Assembly: GCA_032209605.1 (NCBI GenBank) | Contig: JASFXZ010000010.1 | Span: 10,561,385-10,625,384 of the forward strand | Source of the DNA: Mactromeris polynyma | Lineage: Eukaryota; Mollusca; Bivalvia; Venerida; Mactridae | Reading direction: 5' to 3' | DNA: 64,000 bases | Part shown: positions 1-12,079 of the stretch, in pieces | Position numbering within the stretch: the first letter of the stretch is position 1 | Layout: each line of letters begins with the position of its first letter | The notes under the pieces: model-generated | Seen by the model: the letters and a program-made list of their open reading frames with translations, nothing else | Told to the model about the DNA's origin: nothing | The model's database searches: none | Position numbers and translations under genes: made by a program

Positions 1-127
1 TTATTGAGGTAGTCCTAATATTGAGGTTGAATAAAGAGCAAAACAGTGATAATGGACTTAAAAAGTGTGGTCTTAATTTTAAGGTGGTCCTATTATTGAG
101 GTGGTCGTTAAGTGAGATCTTACTGTA
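1..127 (+). repeat. Family A TIR element, right part (copy A1)
   Basis: The window opens inside a copy of the element that recurs about 13 times here. It carries the internal block reading ATTGAGGTTGAATAAAGAGC, then GGTGGTCnTATTATTGAGG, and ends with the terminal motif TTACTGTA at 120-127. The left terminus lies outside the window. No coding capacity is visible, so it is a non-autonomous DNA element. Confidence 0.75.
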
Positions 128-1893
128 TATTACTTAGACTTGCTGTTCACTCAGCTGAAATAATCCTATTCACGCATGCAAGACTATTTCCCTTCAATTT
201 ATAATTTCTGAAAGGCGACCTAAGGTAATGGGAATTAAAATTCTTGATCTGACAGAATAATTTTTTATAAAGAAACGAATGCGATTAAAGAATTGTCGTT
301 ACTAATTAGGTTTGGACTATCTACTTAATATCATACAAACATATTTCGTGGCAAGATTTAACCGCGATCTTCCTTCAAAATCCCTGATGAAGGCAGGGGT
401 ACTGGTTAGTAACCCAACAAACAGTCATCGAGCGTGATAGATATAAGTTGTAATAACTTGTCATACAATTGATGTAAAAGAAATAAGCTAATAACTAAAC
501 TAAACTTAATTAATTCGTCAGCAGGTCATATTTTAAATAATACAATCTTTATTTATAGAAAGAAACATGACTGTGTAAAGTATATATGACGTGACCTTGT
601 TACAAATAACAATATTTAACTATAAGTATTTAACTACTAAAAATTGTGTCATTTCGGCCACCCTTAAAAAAGTATGGATCGCAGTACCCATTGCCCGAGT
701 TACAGGGGTGCATTTCATCAAAAGTCCTAGGTGTGCTTTTCACTCCTAAGTACACTTTACGCACCTAAGCCAATTTAAGCATGTTCTGTTACATGAATTT
801 AAAAAACAAGATTACATTTTGTTTTTAGTTTAATCTGAAAGAATATGAATTAGTATTAAAGATATTTACACTTCAAATTGTCTAAAACATATTGAGTAAA
901 CATGACTTATTCCTTCCAGAAAGTTTCACTCCTATCTTTTCATACTTAGGATTTTTGATGAAACGCAGCCCTGTTCTTTACATGTGTATGTGGGTTGATT
1001 ACAGGATTTGTTTAATTAGTTCGGTTTTAGATATTGTATTTAGGACACGAGAAAAATCATACACGAAGAAGCAGTCACACAAGGATTGTGCTGCGTTGAT
1101 CGGTGAAACAAATATTTTTACGGGTGGCCTTAACAAGCTCGTGTATAATTGTTAAATAAAAATGTTGAGAGTATCTTGCTGTAACAATTCAAATTACTAA
1201 CAATGAAAGCGGAAAGTCGGGCATATTAATTTCTGTAAAAGTACACGGCTTTTGGCAACACAGAGTGATTTTTCAAGCATTATTAATTAATATTGAAAGG
1301 CAGAGACACCTACTGTACTCCTTATTTGAAACGGAACGCGAAATGTCGAGATCTAAGAATGTCAAAAGTGGTATCTTATGTTTTATAATAGATGAGTATG
1401 TAGATATTAGAAGAATGCTTACAAGTCGCGAACATGCCCGGGGACATTTTTGTGGCCATAATATCAGGCCCCTTGCGTTTGGTGTCATTTTACTGCGTCT
1501 AAATGTCTGATATTCACCCGTTCATTATAACATATTTGGCATTTTTATTAACTCCAATATCACCTGATAGTGCTTGCTACTCGTCCAAATGAGCGCCGCT
1601 GTACGATTTCCAACCATTTCTTTAAATGACGTCATTTCCATAAGACGTCAAACGTGACGTCACCACATACTGACAGTAAGCAATATTCTCCCGATATGGC
1701 AATATGTAAACGAAGTGACCATGTGGAGGAAATACTGTTTCCTGCTTGCAAATAGTGTCATCACATGTTGCGTTTTCTTGAAATGACGTCATTTACAGAA
1801 GAGGTTATAAATCCCATAGCAGCGTTCAAACGGTGTTGATGTTTCTATGTCCATTCACATTATATAGTTATGTAATGGTGTTTCTATACATAC
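128..1893. other. Non-coding stretch, last visible intron of the left-hand gene
   Basis: I see no supported exon here. Short open frames such as 892-1155 and 1265-1510 lack splice context or a recognisable product. It lies downstream of exon 6 of the minus-strand gene, so it is probably intron, unless a small exon was missed. The one pattern worth noting is the cluster of CRE palindromes at 1627-1791. Confidence 0.5.
1627..1791. promoter_or_regulatory. Cluster of three perfect CRE palindromes
   Basis: TGACGTCA occurs at 1627-1634, 1655-1662 and 1784-1791, with another ACGTCA half site between. TGACGTCA is the consensus CREB/ATF binding site. Part of this block (GTTTTCTTGAAATGACGT) recurs near 53965-53985, so the cluster may have come with a dispersed repeat. 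Regulatory activity is inference only. Confidence 0.35.
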
Positions 1894-2061
1894 CTTAGAG
1901 TAACAGACTTGTTTCTTGGTGTGATCTATCACAGTTTGAATAAGAATTGCCTCCCTTTTCCGATACTCTACAAGTAACCCAGAAACAGTAGGGGTCGTCA
2001 GAGAATCCCACAAAACCCGGAATGCTTCTAGTAATTCCCTGAATAATATAACGTCTTCTTC
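1894..2061 (-). CDS. Exon 6 of the unknown minus-strand gene (partial gene)
   Basis: This is a 56-codon open exon, residues 612-667 of the assembled product. It begins after a polypyrimidine tract ending TTTCAG and ends at a GTATGT donor, and both junctions are phase 0. The peptide starts EEDVILFREL and ends KKQVCYSK. It looks helical, with one Trp and alternating charged and hydrophobic residues. The frame joins exon 5 (4512-5000) without a stop. There is no stop codon here, so the gene continues past the left edge. I do not recognise the family. It is real coding sequence by exon logic and composition. Confidence 0.75.
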
Positions 2062-2100
2062 CTGAAATTGAAACAAATTTAACTTGTACAAATGTATATT

Positions 2101-2397
2101 CATTGATCTTCACAAGCAGAGATAACTCTGTTATAGTAGTGAGCAAACTACGCGCTAAAATTTCTCTGGTTCCAAGCCCAGTATGAATAAACTTCCTACC
2201 GTAAACAAGAACCATGGGACCAATCAACTGTCACATTACAAAAATAGTTTGTATTTTCATTGATCTTCACAAGCGGAGATAACTTTGTTATAGTAGTGAG
2301 CAAACTCCGCGCTGGAATTTCGCTGGTTCCAAGCACAGTATGAATAAAAGTCCTACCACAGACAAGAACCACGTGATCAATCAACTATCACATGACA
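2101..2397. repeat. Tandem duplication, about 157-bp period, two copies
   Basis: Two diverged copies lie head to tail: one starts CATTGATCTTCACAAG at 2101, the second starts with the same word at 2258. Both share the block TTATAGTAGTGAGCAAACT and a later CAATCAACT. The duplication lies immediately upstream (minus-strand sense) of exon 6, within its intron. It explains two similar open frames on the minus strand that are otherwise not genes. Confidence 0.8.
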
Positions 2398-2665
2398 TAA
2401 ACAAGATGGCGGAATAAGATATGTTTTAACAACATGATATTGGCACGGGCAATTTCTAAACGCCATTGGAAGTAACTGTCACGGGAAGTTTTAGTTGCTA
2501 GACGATATCCAAGGAACACAGTTGTGATTTCGTCGATTTGCGATTAGCAATCCTTCATTCATTTGAAAATAATTTTATATTGCAGACAACATTTCTATGA
2601 AATTATAATGGTGCAAGAATATGTTGTCTTGTTCTGTTGTTTTGTGTTACCTTGGTTCCAGTTAT

Positions 2666-2838
2666 ACAGTAAAACCTCAATGATACGACCACCCTTGGGA
2701 CTCCTGAAAAACGGTCTTCTTATTGAGGTGGTCTTAATATTGAGGTTGAATAAAGAGCAAAACAGTGAAATTGCCTTGAAAATTGTGGTCTTAATTTTGA
2801 GGTGGTCTTATTATTGATGTGGTCTTTAAGTGTAAATG
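2666..2838 (+). repeat. Family A TIR element (copy A2)
   Basis: It starts ACAGTAAAACCTCAATGATA and carries the internal GGTTGAATAAAGAGC and GGTCTTATTATTGA blocks. The right terminus has decayed (TGTAAATGTTTTTGT instead of GAGGTTTTACTGT). Non-coding. Confidence 0.75.
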
Positions 2839-2937
2839 TTTTTGTGGTATGATCACATTACGTTCGAGCATGTTGAAAGAAACGTTTTCTTCCATCTAAA
2901 AGCATGCATACGCTTGATCGAATGTTTGATATGTACC

Positions 2938-3140
2938 GATACTGGTCAAAAGAGCACACCCGCCTGCACTTTTACACACAGTTTCTGAAATTCTGCGCAT
3001 ACAATCTTCGGTTGGTTTGATAACAATCATGATTCAAATGAATTATACCATACAAATCCTTGTAAACATGTTAACACCTCGTATCACTTTGAATATTCTC
3101 AAATTCAAAATGGAGGGTCAGCTGTTTTGACCTGTATATA
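2938..3140 (+). repeat. Family C TIR element (copy C1)
   Basis: The left end reads TACTGGTCAAAAGAGC. The right end reads GCTGTTTTGACCTGTATA, which is the inverse of the left end. The copy is about 200 bp and non-coding. It is one of the better complete copies of a family found about nine times in the window. Confidence 0.7.
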
Positions 3141-3879
3141 TGCGTGTATATGATAATCCCAGTCAAATATAACCGTTCCGATAAATAAGGGCATATTCAT
3201 TTTCAAGTCTCGCGTCCATTAACCACAAGTTTGTCCTAAGTTCAATTAGTGACCAATTTGTATCAAATTTATAGTGTTTGCTGTCAATAATAATCCATTT
3301 TCACGTCACTCAACACCGCTTCAAGTACTCTCTAGCAGTTATTATTTCAAATTTAAGTGTTGAAACATACCAGTTTTTGTGATTCATTTAAAATGCCATT
3401 AATAGGGACAATTCGTATTTAGATATGTTTCAGTTTGTCCTGTAATTACCTAACTTTTAAACCTTTTCTCTAACGCTAATCTTAATAACAAACATTCAAC
3501 ATGAAAGGACGATTATTTATACCAAAGTATAGGGACAAATATAGACTGTTCTATCCCTATATATCTTTTAAAGTTCAAGGTTTTCGTCCATATAGCAGCG
3601 TGGGGTTAATTACGTTATGTAAGGACAATATTGAATAAATTGTTTAAACAGCAGACAATTAAGAAAACAGTATTCAAATTACATAGGCGTAAGTACTTCT
3701 ATTCTTGTTCTAAGGTATGTTCTGATAGTCAAACGAAAAAACACTCGATAATGACTTAAATATACGTTATACTAGCGTCGAACGTGACTGAGTACGCTCG
3801 CTTGGCTAAACGTGTCCTTAAAATACGAACTAAGCCTAATTGTGTTAAAGTAATACCGGGTATTATGATCATTTTTGTG
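3141..3879. other. AT-rich non-coding stretch (intron)
   Basis: No exon, RNA gene or repeat recognised. It lies between exons 5 and 6 of the minus-strand gene. Confidence 0.5.
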
Positions 3880-4200
3880 CCTTTTTTACCTAAATGAACA
3901 TGGTATAAAAGTAATTTATATATTCAAAATATCAATAAATATACATTATCAAAGCATACGCGACTAATGCATTCCTGTGTTTTTGTCGAAGTAAGAAGTT
4001 TGCAATATCTTAAAATGAAATAAAAAAAATGCAAGTTTTGTCTGAGTGTACCATAGTAAAACCTTTTTTTAAAAGGTATTATATTGCAATTGTTCGTTTA
4101 AATGATATCTTAGTCAATACAGCAACAACGCTAGATGAAGTGCTTTCATATATTTTACGTTCAGATGGACTAGATACTTTTTTAAGGGTACGCACAATCA
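3880..4200 (+). repeat. Dispersed repeat family Q (copy Q1, diverged)
   Basis: It shares blocks with 28440-28890, 34490-34880 and 60060-60310 (minus). These include a shared ATTGCAAT..TTCGTTT..GAT-TT segment, the CAACAACGCTAGATGAAG-like block and TTTTACGTTCAGATG. It is the most diverged copy. Its 72-residue open frame is a by-product of the repeat and has no support as a gene. Confidence 0.5.
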
Positions 4201-4511
4201 TGAACTTTCTGAGCCTAGGAAGGGACGGTGGTCCTAGAAATATCTAGTATTCTCAGAACTAGAATACAGCAAGTTGTTTCACGTCCATTAAACGTGCAAA
4301 TGTACAAATTATGCGTTTGAATTTCAAGTAATTTGTAACATCATTTCTATATCTTATACTCTTAAGCCCACAAAAGTATATATAAAGTGATGCTCGCGTA
4401 CATAGAAACAACATGGACTGTTACAACCTAGCTAGGATCGTATTGACCGCCTATTTGATGTACAGATAATGCCAATTTTCAAATGTATAAATACGCATAA
4501 ATATAACTCAC

Positions 4512-5000
4512 CTCAACACTCTGAACGTCCGTATCTTCCGTTTCGGAGTCAATTCCAGATTCGTTAAAACTTTTCCTATTGTTCGCGTCCGGTGATGATT
4601 CAGGGGAGACTACTGCGTCATCGTCTGAGTTCGCAGTTTTTAAATTGTGTCGTGGAGTAAGCCTTTTAGAGTTAGCTACCTTTGAGCGACCGTTTTGTGG
4701 AAGGTTAGGTGCTGAATTTGTCTCCGCTAGCGAAGAGCCGGTTTTTCCGCTGTTTAGTTTTCGCAGTTTTCTAGCACTAACTGGACGCCGAGAAAGTAAC
4801 GAAATGTCCTCGCGACCTGAATGTTGACCAGTCACGTGATTACCAAACGATTCATTCAATTTCCCCGCTTCTTGCACTTGTTGAAGTTTTTCTACGGTTT
4901 TCAAATGTTCTGCTAACAGAATGGAAATTTCCTGTCTTGATAGCGATTTACCCTTGACAGCAAGTCTTTGAGCAAGTTGGTTCTCCGAAGTTTCTATAAT
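4512..5000 (-). CDS. Exon 5 of the unknown minus-strand gene
   Basis: A 489-nt exon (163 codons, residues 449-611). The acceptor is TTTATACAG at 5001-5009 and the donor GTGAGT at 4511-4506; both are phase 0. The N-terminal 55 residues (IIETSENQLAQRL onward) look helical, possibly coiled-coil, with LLAEHLKTVEKLQQ. The rest is disordered, Ser/Lys/Asn rich, including an Arg/Lys patch (ARKLRKL) and an acidic end (ESGIDSETEDTD). A start at an internal TTG is not needed because the frame stays open to the acceptor. The family was not recognised. Confidence 0.8.
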
Positions 5001-5319
5001 CTGTATAAATAAACAATATCATTATTATAAATTGTGATATAGAAATCTATCTGAATTAACCAAACTAATCAAAATTTTGATGAAGGGGAATGTGAAACTA
5101 ACTAGTTCCAATAAATTACATTTCATTAAAAAATTCAGCACCCGCCAGTTTTCAATAAACAATTATTATTTACAACAAACTACACTTTTAAGTTAGCACT
5201 AGAAATTATTTTCTTGTTTTTTCTTGAATGAAATAGTAATTCTCACGATCGTACTAAGTTGCTTCTTCTGTAAACTTGGCAGTTTTCAGATATAAAGGTA
5301 CCTCGTGTGCTACTCCCTG

Positions 5320-5535
5320 AACACTATTTTTCTGAACACTACTTTTCTGAACACTACTCCCTGAACACTACTCACTGTACAATAATCTTAACACTAGTCA
5401 CTGAACACTACTTTTCTGAACACTACTCCCTGAACACTACTCACTGTACACTAATCTTCTAAACACTAGTCACTGAATACTAGTCACTGAACACTACTTT
5501 TCTGAACACTATTCCCTAAACACTACTCACTGTAC
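5320..5535. repeat. Short-unit minisatellite of CTGAACACTA type
   Basis: Irregular tandem units of about 15 bp built on CTGAACACTACT(C/T), with a higher-order pattern that includes CACTGTACA. It directly precedes the 41-bp array, so two tandem arrays abut within the intron between exons 4 and 5. Confidence 0.8.
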
Positions 5536-6203
5536 ACGTCAATATCACTAAAACAGGCGACTTTCAGACTAGAAACACGTCAATATCACTAAAATAGGCG
5601 ACTTTCAGACTAGAAACACGTCAATATCACTAAAATAGGCGACTTTCGGACTAGAAACACGTCAATATCACTAAAACAGGCGACTTTCAGACTAGAAACA
5701 CGTCAATATCACTAAAATAGGCGACTTTCGGACAAGAAACACGTCAATATCACTAAAACAGGCGACTTTCGGACTAGAACCACGTCAATATCACTAAAAC
5801 AGGCGACTTTCGGACTAGAACCACGTCAATATCACTAAAACAGGCGACTTTCGGACTAGAACCACGTCAATATCACTAAAACAGGCGACTTTCGGACTAG
5901 AACCACGTCAATATCACTAAAACAGGCGACTTTCGGACTAGAACCACGTCAATATCACTAAAACAGGCGACTTTCGGACTAGAACCACGTCAATATCACT
6001 AAAACAGGCTACTTTCGGACTAGAACATGTCAATATCACTAAAACAGGCGACTTTCGGACTAGAACATGTCAATATCACTAAAACAGGCGACTTTCGGAC
6101 TAGAACATGTCAATATCACTAAAACAGGCGACTTTCGGACTAGAACATGTCAATATCACTAAAACAGGCGACTTTCGGACTAGAACATGTCAATATCAAA
6201 CTA
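5536..6203. repeat. 41/40-bp minisatellite, about 16 units
   Basis: The unit contains CGTCAATATCACTAAAACAG, then GCGACTTTCGGACTAGAA. Early units are 41 bp and carry TTTCAGAC. Later ones are TTTCGGAC, and the last four switch to ATGTCAATATC with a 40-bp period. This ordered drift shows local expansion of variants. Array ends in a truncated unit at about 6187-6203. Confidence 0.9.
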
Positions 6204-8071
6204 ACAGCTCTTTTTGTAAATTGAAGTGTAATTTGGGTGGTTGGAAAATAACATGTAGTCATCTGAGAAGAGAAACAATAATGTAATGTCGCTTAAAATG
6301 CCATGAACAACGAATTTCAAATAAAGTCGTTTAACCTGTCAAACATTGCGCTATGAGAACCAGACCAGTAGTTTCAATTAATAATTCAACAACGTCAATG
6401 TACCGGGTACATTATTAAAACATGATTATAAAAAAATATTAGAACTTATAAATACAGTTTTTGGGTGATAGCGCATATACACGCTTACCTACCAGTATGT
6501 GAAATGTAAGACATGAAATGGATAACAAAATAGTACACTGCAATTAAAATAGTTTAATCAATAGTTTAATAAGTTAACAATAAAAGAAAAACTATTTCTC
6601 GTCGAAGTGGTCTTTAACCTATATCTAGATACAGAAAAAATACAGTTGACCTTAATCTTTTTGATTGTAAGGTCGGTCATATCAGTGATATATAATTATG
6701 TACTTATTACAAATTTGAAATACAATTTGAGTTGATTGGCACGTATTGCGTACTTATGTCAAATAAAAATCAAGGAGAGATTAGAACGTATTGATTAAAG
6801 GAATACGATTAATCAAAATATAATATCATAATAACATGTTTTCTGTTGTTTTAAGATATTATTAATACAGTGATCATTTATCAAGTGTATTAAATACTTT
6901 ATATGAGTCTCATACACAGAAGGGTCACATTGCTTATACAACTGCCTACGCTCCCACACAGCGCTTTGATTCCACTACCGTTACATTCAATATGAAGGTA
7001 TCGGAATAAGCGCCCGATGCTTAAGGAGAGTAACAACTGACTAGTAACTGCGTCTATGCTCACTGCGCCAGCAAGATAAAACACCAACATATGTTCCCTG
7101 TATCCCGAGTACTGAAGTCACGGCCACAATAGCAGTGCCATTTGAACCGCTTTTAAGGGGTTGTCTCTGTGTTGCAGTCTGTATAGTCGCAGTTACCTCA
7201 GCGCTTGGCGCCCTAGTTGTTAGGGACACGGGTTGGAACATTGTTAGAGTGACTTCCAAATTTCAGAACGATAGTATTATGATGGTAATATTTGATATAT
7301 CAATATCACAAAGACATTCAGAATCAAATTGTCATAGCTTTGCAAGCCTTCGGAGAGACAGGGTTTGCTCACAGTTCCTGGAAAGCAGTTTATTATAACC
7401 ACGTTTTGATTAAACAAAAATGTATTTCACTATATTTTTCCTTTATACTAAACATTCAGCTGAATGCATTTACAAAACTAGTAATACTGAATAGACGACA
7501 ATCGATTACACCATTTACATAATTTTATATGAAACGTCAAAATGCCATACTCAAGTTGCGAAGGTATATAAGTACTGCGATGCGAAATCTCAAAAATCCA
7601 TGAAACTGGTGAAAATAATACAATAATAAAACCAAACACCAAAATGTCCACAATAACCTAGATATATATTTTAAATCCTACAAATTGTATTCACATATAA
7701 GCTTTATTGTTTATTATAGAGTCAAACATAAAGTAAAAACATAAAAAATAGTTTATGCCCAGCCAAACTTGGCTTATTAGACACTGACTAATTAGCACAA
7801 TATCACAGAATCTCTGAAAGATAATGTTGTTTGTTTTTCAACATAGTTAAAATATTATGAATTATCATATATGGAACTAAAACACATGAACTCGATTTCA
7901 AATTCCCAATTTATTTTAAAGCATGTTTGATATGAAAATGGTTATATGGTTTAAGACTAGATGACTGAAATACATGTGCCCAGAGTATCCACTAGAAAGA
8001 TCCGTATAATAATGATTGTGAGACATATGGAACAGGCTTCATTCGCATAAATAAAACTGGTTAAGACTCAC
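6204..8071. other. Intron between exons 4 and 5, with a composition island
   Basis: Mostly AT-rich sequence with no exon I can support. The exception is 6899-7259, which is visibly richer in GC. It has two overlapping minus-strand open frames in different phases (7259-7041 and 7090-6899). They read as a Thr/Ser-rich stretch followed by a hydrophobic stretch, and could be an old exon broken by a frameshift. No splice sites fit well. Confidence 0.35.
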
Positions 8072-8143
8072 CTCCTCATCTTCCGTTTTAAGTCGAATCT
8101 CCACTTTCCATTCAGTGTCTGAGAATAAATTCGTCTGATCACC
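8072..8143 (-). CDS. Exon 4 of the unknown minus-strand gene (72 nt)
   Basis: A 24-codon micro-exon-like exon, residues 425-448 (GDQTNLFSDTEWKVEIRL then KTEDEE). The acceptor TTTCAG precedes it and the donor GTGAGT follows; both junctions are phase 0. The peptide looks like a beta or amphipathic segment with a Trp, followed by an acidic cluster. It links exon 3 to exon 5 in frame. Confidence 0.75.
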
Positions 8144-9640
8144 CTGAAAGTATATAACAGTTCTGTGATCATCAAGGAGAAATGTTTGCGCGTTAACAAA
8201 TCTATGTTTGTAAAACAAATGATAATGGACAGGTTTGCATACTGTCATTATTATTCGTTCATTGTTTGTCTGACACAGTGTTAATACAGAACAGAGCACA
8301 AGAAAGACTAAATACCACTGTCACCGATATGTGAAAGTATTCAATAGCCCACGATCGGGTATACTAATCAATTAAATATAAAAATAGCATGTCTGTCTGA
8401 TTGTCATGCTCATCCCTCTTGCTTTAAATACCCCCACTTGAAAACTTACACTCGTATTCCCCCGGAGTTTATCCAATTACAAATAGTTCTTTGTTATATA
8501 TAAGTACATACAACTGCTATTCAAATGAATATTTCACTTTTTAAAAATATCAGCGCGAATGTCTGTAAGTGAGTCAGACTCGTAGGAGCCCCACGACGAA
8601 TGGTGAGTTCCCTCTGACAGAAAATCCATCGATTGTTCAATACTTCCAAAGATAAAATCGTATTTGATAATTGTAGCCCTTCATTGCGTATTGATAGCTT
8701 GTTTAAACAATAGATTATCACAAGTCTATGTCAAGTAATGTCCTATACTGATAATGCATACGTATACCCAGACCCGGAAACACATTATGAAGTATTTAAA
8801 CCCTTAAAGTGAATGCCAGAACACGTCCTGAACTTGACAGCGCAGCTACATAGCTGCAAGAGGGCCATGTTAGCTATCCGGGAAATGATTAATAAATCAT
8901 TTGTGTACACAAGTTTCGATAAATTCTGACACATTCCGAATTACAAACTTATATAAATGTCTTAAATTTCCATGTGAATTTAATCCATTCTCCTAATATG
9001 ATTTAAATCAATACATAACAACCATCAAATGGAGTTGTACAAGTTTTTTTTCTGTTTCAGCAAAATCTATTTGATAATTTCTCCCACTTAAAACTCATTA
9101 AACTGTAATTGTTGTCCATTCAAGTACTTAACCATACGACGAATTCAAAACACTTTACATATCCAAAAATGTCATTTTGATATTTAAAAATGTCATCTTG
9201 TTTTCCCTAGGACACTCAGCGTTCAGACTGGAGTGTTTGCCAAGTTGTATGTAATCCTGTCGCAGAATTTGATATGCACCGACAAACAGGACACTTTCAA
9301 GTAATATTGCCCCAGTCTCATATCGCATACCTGTCATAATACTAGGGGTATATTAAATTTTATTGTTTGCACAACGACGCTGATATTAGACCCACATCGA
9401 GCTTCATTTCCACTCGTTACCAGATGTGCCTTGGCAGACGGATATTGAATAACTCAAATTAGCAAAATATTTCATTCATAAAACGCAACCGTGTCATATT
9501 TGACACGTCAACTTCAAGAGTATCATACGGACAAAATTCCACAAGAAAGTGAGTTATGTTTTAAAAATTGCAAATCGGGGCCTGTTTGTCATTGTATCAT
9601 TAGTTTAACTAAGATAAAACACGACGCTTAATTATGTTAC
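8144..9640. other. Intron sequence, nothing recognised
   Basis: AT-rich. The open frames at 8521-8721 and 9155-9337 have no splice context and unremarkable translations. Confidence 0.5.
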
Positions 9641-9757
9641 CATTTATCCTAGTCCAGCCACGGACGTACCGTCTCTATACTGTCGCTGTACATCTGTTAC
9701 GAACGACGCGTGTAAAAGTCGGAGTACAGAGACACGTATGCGGGGCTACATTTATCC
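9641..9757. mobile_element. Family D MITE with 9-bp target duplication (D1)
   Basis: A 99-bp element (9650-9748) begins TAGTCCAGCC and ends GCGGGGCTA. CATTTATCC flanks it exactly on both sides (9641-9649 and 9749-9757), a 9-bp target site duplication. It shares GTCCAGCCA, ACGCGTGTAAAA and GTATGCGGGGCTA with the copy at 35770. A 9-bp duplication is typical of Mutator-like elements. Confidence 0.85.
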
Positions 9758-9805
9758 ATACATGTTGTGATTATTGACGCCTTGAGATATACTGTACGTG
9801 TACAT

Positions 9806-9945
9806 ATTTCACTGGTCAAAAGTGCTAATCCACCAGTACAGTTTCACACAGTATCTAAAAAGCTGCAGGAGAAATCTTCTCTTGATTTTCATTGTAAACG
9901 ATTTTAAAAGATTCAAATGATTTAAACAATCAAAAAAAGTGTACG
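9806..9945 (+). repeat. Family C element, left part (C2)
   Basis: Begins CACTGGTCAAAAGTGCTAAT, then CCACCAGTACAGTTTCACAC, matching the left half of family C. The right terminus is not found. Confidence 0.6.
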
Positions 9946-12079
9946 TAAGCCTCTCAAAAAAGAACAATTGTGAACTATTAAAACTCATTACACGTTTTTC
10001 GTATTGCTCGACATGTACTTGCAACAATTGACACAGTACGGAATGAGTTAACAAGATGGCTTGCCTAAAAAGTAGAGACAAAGTGCATTAGCCATTGGGG
10101 TAAAAAGTTGGTTTACTCTGTCATACAAACAATGGCGCCAAAAATGAACTCATTGCCTTAGAAGTTATACTCAGTATGAAAGATATTCTAAAAGATGCCG
10201 CAATACTGAGAATAAAAAAGAATGTCCTTAAATCCTTGTTCTACCGACTTTCACGAAAGGGTCTTATGTATACGAAAGAGTTAAATAAAGGGGACACGGT
10301 GTGACCCTTAATGGGTTACATAGGGTGCAAGAAAAGATAGCAATAAAGTACAACAGGTCCATTGATAAGCAGTCAACGAATCAGTACGTATATGGAGCCG
10401 ATCGTTGCGTACATGTTTATATACTGGTAGATATATACAACAAGCGTGAACTAGTTTTACTGATAGATAATCAAAATAAAAACAAATACTGATATCAGTA
10501 CACGAAGTCAAAGGTACCGACCTTTCCAAAATGTCTATTTTTGTTTTATAGTAGATAAAGTAACACTCGAACCAAGCCTATATTATATATAGGTGTAGTG
10601 GAGCACCATTGAGATATAGAAACGATACCCACAAATACTTGGACTTCTAGATAAAACTTGCTGATTTCGGCGAATAATTGTATTTTTTTAAATCGGTCAT
10701 CTAAATTAGTTTTCGGTCGAATACGATGCACGCGTTCATTGCCTGTTTCTTACGATTTCAATTACATGTACCTGTATATACGAGCATATTTACTCAACAT
10801 ATAATTTTTACGCTCAAAGAGAGAGAATAAGTAGCTACAGGGGACGCCACATACATAAGACAGTGTCTCCCCACACAGACCTCCGGGAAAACAACAATCC
10901 ATAAAACATAAGGCACTTGAGGAGGTTAAACGTCCTAAAACATACGTTTAGGAACAGATGCGTAAGGAATGGCCTGGCAGACTATAAGGAATAACTAGGA
11001 GATCAAAGTGGACAGTGAAGGAGGGGGATGTGAAATTAATGGATGGAAAAGATCACAGGACAAGTCAAAAGTTTGTTTTCGAGACTAGCAATGCGTATTT
11101 AGACAAATAACTAGTTAATATAATGGACATGTCATAAAACATTACGTATGATCAGTGTGATTTCATATAGTTTACATTTGGCCTAATTTTACATGCAATT
11201 AAAACCAATGGATTTTCACCTACACTAAATCCGTGGTATTTTCTCTGGCAACTAAATTGAGATTTGTTTCTCATTTGCACGTATACCTAGCTATGTATGC
11301 ATTTCATTGGCGCATTTTTGGTAGGTATTAAAAAAACAGAATAAAATCGTGAATGTGTACACATGCAACATTTTGCCGGTAGATTTCTTTATGTTTCTTA
11401 AATAGACGAGAAACGTTACTTATTGTATGTTACGTGTTCGATAAACCATTTAGTCACGTCCATGTGTATATTGCAAAATCACAGTCAAAACAAAAATGTC
11501 ATAAAGTTGAACGCAAATAGACTTCAAATTCAGTGGGGGCAATAAATGATATACAGACCGACGCCAGAATTATTGTATGTATATTGTATTTTAACTGCAC
11601 GGTTCATAACAAGATTATCACACAAATAACAACCGAAATCCTTTCAATGATAATTCTACAGTTAAATCAATTTTGATTAAAATAATCTTATTCTGACGTC
11701 GTTAGTAATTTTCTAATCAATATAATACACAGAAGCTATCAACAAATGAATTCATTCTGGGCACAGTTTAAATCAAATCAACAATAGAAGAGGCACACAC
11801 TTGGTAACATTGCTGTCCTTTTGAAATGTCGGCAAAACATTAACTATTGGACATTTGTTGGAATGATGAATGTCTGACGGTAATGTAAAAACACAACTCT
11901 TTTAACACCTGCATGGTTTAATAGAAGAAAACCCAAACGATAGCGTCTATTTGCCAAATGTCCAATCCTTTATGCGTATGGAGCTTGTATTTGGAGCAAG
12001 TTTCACAAAAAACAAACGGCTGCTTTAAAATCGTGTGATTCAGTTGCGTTGAGTATTTTACCCCAATTGACCAGTCATC
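9946..12079. other. Intron sequence, nothing recognised
   Basis: Long AT-rich stretch between exons 3 and 4. Open frames at 10301-10529 overlap on both strands and look like chance. No repeat unit or exon is supported. Confidence 0.45.

Noticed and set aside
2196..2384. Second copy of a minus-strand frame next to exon 6
   Set aside because: Explained by the 157-bp tandem duplication. It lacks splice sites, while the true exon frame starts at 2061.
7135..7398. Plus-strand frame with a signal-peptide-like start
   Set aside because: The start codon would be GTG, there is no ATG, and it overlaps minus-strand frames with equal openness.
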